From Sthenelais limicola (lineage: Eukaryota; Annelida; Polychaeta; Phyllodocida; Sigalionidae), in NCBI GenBank assembly GCA_942159475.1, contig OW804096.1, positions 13,565,871 through 13,629,870 of the forward strand: a stretch of 64,000 nucleotides of DNA. The letters run 5' to 3'. Shown piece by piece: positions 61,511 through 64,000 of this stretch. Under the pieces are notes generated by a model, which made no database searches, was not told the origin of the DNA, and saw nothing but the letters and a program-made list of their open reading frames with translations. The stretch's first letter is position 1. The number at the start of each line of letters is the position of its first letter. A program made the position numbers and the translations under genes.

Positions 61511-61918
61511 GTGATGTGTTGCAGGAAAATGAGTCACAAGTCGCAAAATATGTATTTTTCAAAGTGTTTTTTCACAAGATCTCTTAATTGAAATATTCTG
61601 ATTTTTAGAGAGTCTAGCACTTATAGTCAGATGAATCCATGTAACAAATTTAGGGACATTGTATTAAATATATATTCTTCCGTTTTGAAGGACTTTGTAT
61701 AGAGTATATTTAGTTACTTTACTGATAATTACCCATCCAGAAACATTACAAACTTTTTTTTCAAAAATAAAAATATCAAACTTAAAATATAGAAATACAT
61801 ATTAGGTGTCCTAGTGTTTACTATCATTGGAATCAGCTTGATCTCCTCTTTTCAGATATGGTGATATCTCAAAGTCCATATTTTGCGACTTATGACTTAT
61901 TTTCCTAAAACGGATTAC
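61511..61918 (+). mobile_element. MITE-B copy, full length, perfect duplication
   Basis: GTGATGTGTTGCAGGAAAAT to TTTCCTAAAACGGATTAC with ATTT on both sides. Confidence 0.93.
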
Positions 61919-62120
61919 ATTTTCGCTTCGTTCCATTCTTTATGAGAAATGTAAAGGAGACTACAAGTCAACCAGAAGCCTATGAGTTTTAAATGATAAT
62001 GGGGTGAGGATATGGGTAGAATCAGTTGCCAGGTGATTCATCACACCCACCTGATGAATTTACCCCTCATAACCAATGCTGCAGATCTATATTTTAGTAG
62101 AGAATGTAGGCCGAGCATTT
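61919..62120. other. Unassigned DNA
   Basis: GGTGATTCATCACACCCACC is a small inverted motif. Nothing else recognised. Confidence 0.4.
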
Positions 62121-62354
62121 GGCTCAGATTTTCAGAAAATGTACAATTGGCAGATCAACACATTTTGTAAATTCTTCTAAATTAGACTGAAAATCATCAA
62201 CACTAGGTATATTTGAGTGTATTTGGTATTGCCTTGATTCAAACAGTCTGTTTGGTTGTGTTGAACAGTATTTTGAACCTGATTTTTGTCTTAAATTAAG
62301 GTTATTTGAGAGAATTGGTGAAGGTGAATTGTACATTTTCTGAAAACCTGACCC
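62121..62354 (+). mobile_element. MITE-A copy, AGATCAACACATTTTG subfamily
   Basis: Starts GGCTCAGATTTTCAG and ends GAAAACCTGACCC. Flanks ATTT and ATGT (3 of 4). Confidence 0.93.
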
Positions 62355-62914
62355 ATGTAGGCCAAGCACCTGTCTAGTACTCCTCAGCGAGCGGGCGAAA
62401 ATACAAGAAATATGAGCTCCCATCCCCGACCATGACTTTGAAAGCTTTTAAAGATAACAAGGCCTAGTCCCTACCCAGAGGCTATCACCACACTATAGGC
62501 AAAACCACCTTATAATGAAGATCTATCTCTGCATAAAACAGTGGTCGGTCAAAAAGTCAACGGCTGAATTACGTCCCCGGGCTCAGAAGCAAGTCCAATT
62601 CATTGCAGTGAGACCTTAATCAGTGACCTCTAGAAACTGGGACGGTTAATACTCTCCAAGAAATGTAATCAAAAGAGGCCTCGGATCTTTTAGCTCTAAT
62701 CTCTCTTCGGCACGTGATATTGCTGTTTTTAGATCAGGAATAGAAACCTGGTGAAATGGTTAATAGTCTTTTCAAAGAGGGGAACATTGATTCTAGATTA
62801 GATGATGGGTGTTTTTGTGTGGCGTCTGTTCTAACCTTTGCTTTTTCCGGAGACAAAGAAGGATCTGATTCCATGTTATCTCTCCCTGCCTTTGTGTAGT
62901 GGTGCCTTTCAGGC
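62355..62914. other. Unassigned DNA
   Basis: No gene or repeat recognised before the CT-rich tract. Confidence 0.4.
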
Positions 62915-63450
62915 TCTGTCTCTCTCTCTTTCTGTTTCCTTCTCTGTCCCTCTCTGTCTTTCCCCTCTCTCTCTTTCTCTGTCTCTCTCTTTCTGTGTCC
63001 TTCTCTCTCTCAGTCCCTTTCTCTCCTCTCTCTCTCTTTCTCTGTCTCTTTCTGTGTCCTCTCTCTGTCCCTTTCTCTGTCTCTCCCTCTCTCTTTCTCT
63101 GTCTCTCTCTTTCTGTGTCCTTCTCTCTCTCTGTCCCTTTCTCTCCTCTCTCTCTCTTTCTATGTCTCTTTCTGTGTCCTTCTCTCTCTCTGACCCTTTC
63201 TCTCCTCTATCCCTCTTTTTATGTCTTATTCTGTGTCCTTCTCTCTCTCTATCCCTTTCTCTCCTCTCTCTCTTTCTCTCTCTCTGTCCCTTTCTCTCCC
63301 CTCTCTCTCTCTCTCTTTCTCTCTCCCTCTGTCTCTGCCTTTCTCTGTCTCTCCCTCTCTCTCTTCATCTCTCTCTCTCTTTCTCGGTCTCGGTCTCTCT
63401 CTCTTTGTCTCTCCCTCTGTCCCTCTCCCTCTCTCTCATTCACCCTAGCT
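62915..63450 (+). repeat. CTCT-rich microsatellite
   Basis: CTCTCT mixed with CTTTCTGTGTCC and CCCTTTCTCTCC in repeats of about 60-100 bp, so the simple tract has itself been duplicated. Long leucine/serine frames are artefacts of composition. Confidence 0.95.
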
Positions 63451-63930
63451 CAACCTCCGTCACAATTTCTGTTGATCGCTTTTTCCATCTGTTCTTTCTC
63501 TTTCTCTTTCCCCTTCTGTCTCCCCAAAACTAATCTAATATAGTATATTAATTATACATTAATAAACTGTCAATATTTCACATCTCCCTTCCCTCACCTC
63601 CCTACCTCCTACCCCCTATAACATCCCCCTTAACCCACTCCTTCCATTGCTTACTGCAATCCTCACCGCCCATGGCAGGTGCCTAAATCTAGATGGATAT
63701 GATAATAATGATGAGGGCTGATGGGAGTCCTGATATGCTTATTATCTCCAATTATGTCATTGTCCTGTCAGAGAGAATGAGGACCGGGGCGTCATTCCCT
63801 TCTTAGAAAATCACAATCTGGGTTCACTTTGTGTTTCTGTATCCGGCTTCCCTTGGTTGTCAATGTCAGAATAATAAAGCCTGGTTATGTGGTGGGTTTA
63901 CAATGGCTATTCCTTCCTCATTGAATATAT
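63451..63930. other. Unassigned DNA
   Basis: Pyrimidine-rich start, then average composition. No gene recognised. Confidence 0.4.
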
Positions 63931-64000
63931 AGATGGAACCTAGCAAGGGGGAAGTCTGTACACTTGTTATTGACCGAGGGAGCGCGGGAAGTTAGAGGGC
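63931..64000 (-). mobile_element. Foldback element, cut by window end
   Basis: AGATGGAACCTAGCAAGG to GGAAGTTAGAGGGC is the exact complement of 23720-23789 over 70 bases. The rest lies outside the window. Confidence 0.85.

Noticed and set aside
62838..63543. Leucine/serine-rich frames over 200 codons resembling membrane proteins
   Set aside because: Translation of a CTCT microsatellite in overlapping frames; no start or splice context.

Overview
This looks like nuclear DNA from an animal, most likely an invertebrate, although the sequence alone cannot name the species. The evidence is an intronless eukaryotic tRNA-Asn with internal A and B boxes and a Pol III T-run, LINE retrotransposons of the CR1/Jockey type with poly(A) or short-repeat tails, a hammerhead-like motif of the kind carried by Penelope-like elements, dozens of short terminal-inverted-repeat (TIR) elements and many mini- and microsatellites. 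No operons, ribosome binding sites or dense long ORFs are present. No complete host protein gene could be supported; two weak exon candidates are listed (21675-21833 plus strand, 33946-34080 minus strand).

The window is dominated by mobile-element debris. One family, called MITE-A here, accounts for about 50 copies or fragments in both orientations, roughly 10 kb by my coordinates. It is about 235 bp long, starts GGGTCAGATTTTCAG, has 28-bp near-perfect TIRs and makes 4-bp target duplications. MITE-B (about 410 bp, ends GTGATGTGTT/AACACATCAC, also 4-bp duplications) and MITE-C (about 340 bp, ends GGGGATTTGCAT, flanked by TA) are also spread across the window. Harbinger-like MITEs with TAA or TTA duplications lie at 11.6, 11.9-15.0, 16.0, 41.3 and 60.1 kb. 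None carries a visible transposase, so all depend on enzymes encoded elsewhere.

Layout. 0-5 kb: repeat fragments, a 77-bp tandem repeat, a foldback element, MITE-A and C. 5.2-7.3 kb: a MITE-A interrupted by two retroposons, each with its own target duplication. 10.1-11.1 kb: a 63-69 bp minisatellite apparently grown inside a MITE-A. 11.9-15.0 kb: a Harbinger-like MITE split by a young 5'-truncated LINE whose reverse transcriptase frame is still open for 714 codons. 17-24 kb: MITE-A and B copies, a 564-bp palindromic element packed with GATATC repeats, and the tRNA gene. 24-34 kb: a foldback element of inverted GACGTTAGGGCCC arrays, a hammerhead-like motif, C-rich satellites, a foldback array of GTAAAAAGCCACCC, a 491-bp element with 58-bp TIRs, and a 39-bp minisatellite. 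34-55 kb: more MITEs, an 8-bp CCACCACA satellite, a decayed LINE, and an element nested in a MITE-A at 48.4 kb. 55.7-58.1 kb: a 69-bp minisatellite of about 34 units. 58-64 kb: nested MITEs, a LINE tail, a CTCT-rich tract and the start of a foldback element whose first 70 bases exactly repeat an arm at 23.7 kb.

The order of insertion can be read in several places because target duplications survive, so the window works as a stratigraphic record of transposition. The most unusual recurring structure is a group of TIR elements (18.8, 25.0, 28.4, 48.4 and 49.8 kb) whose interior is mostly short tandem repeats arranged in opposite orientation towards the two ends.
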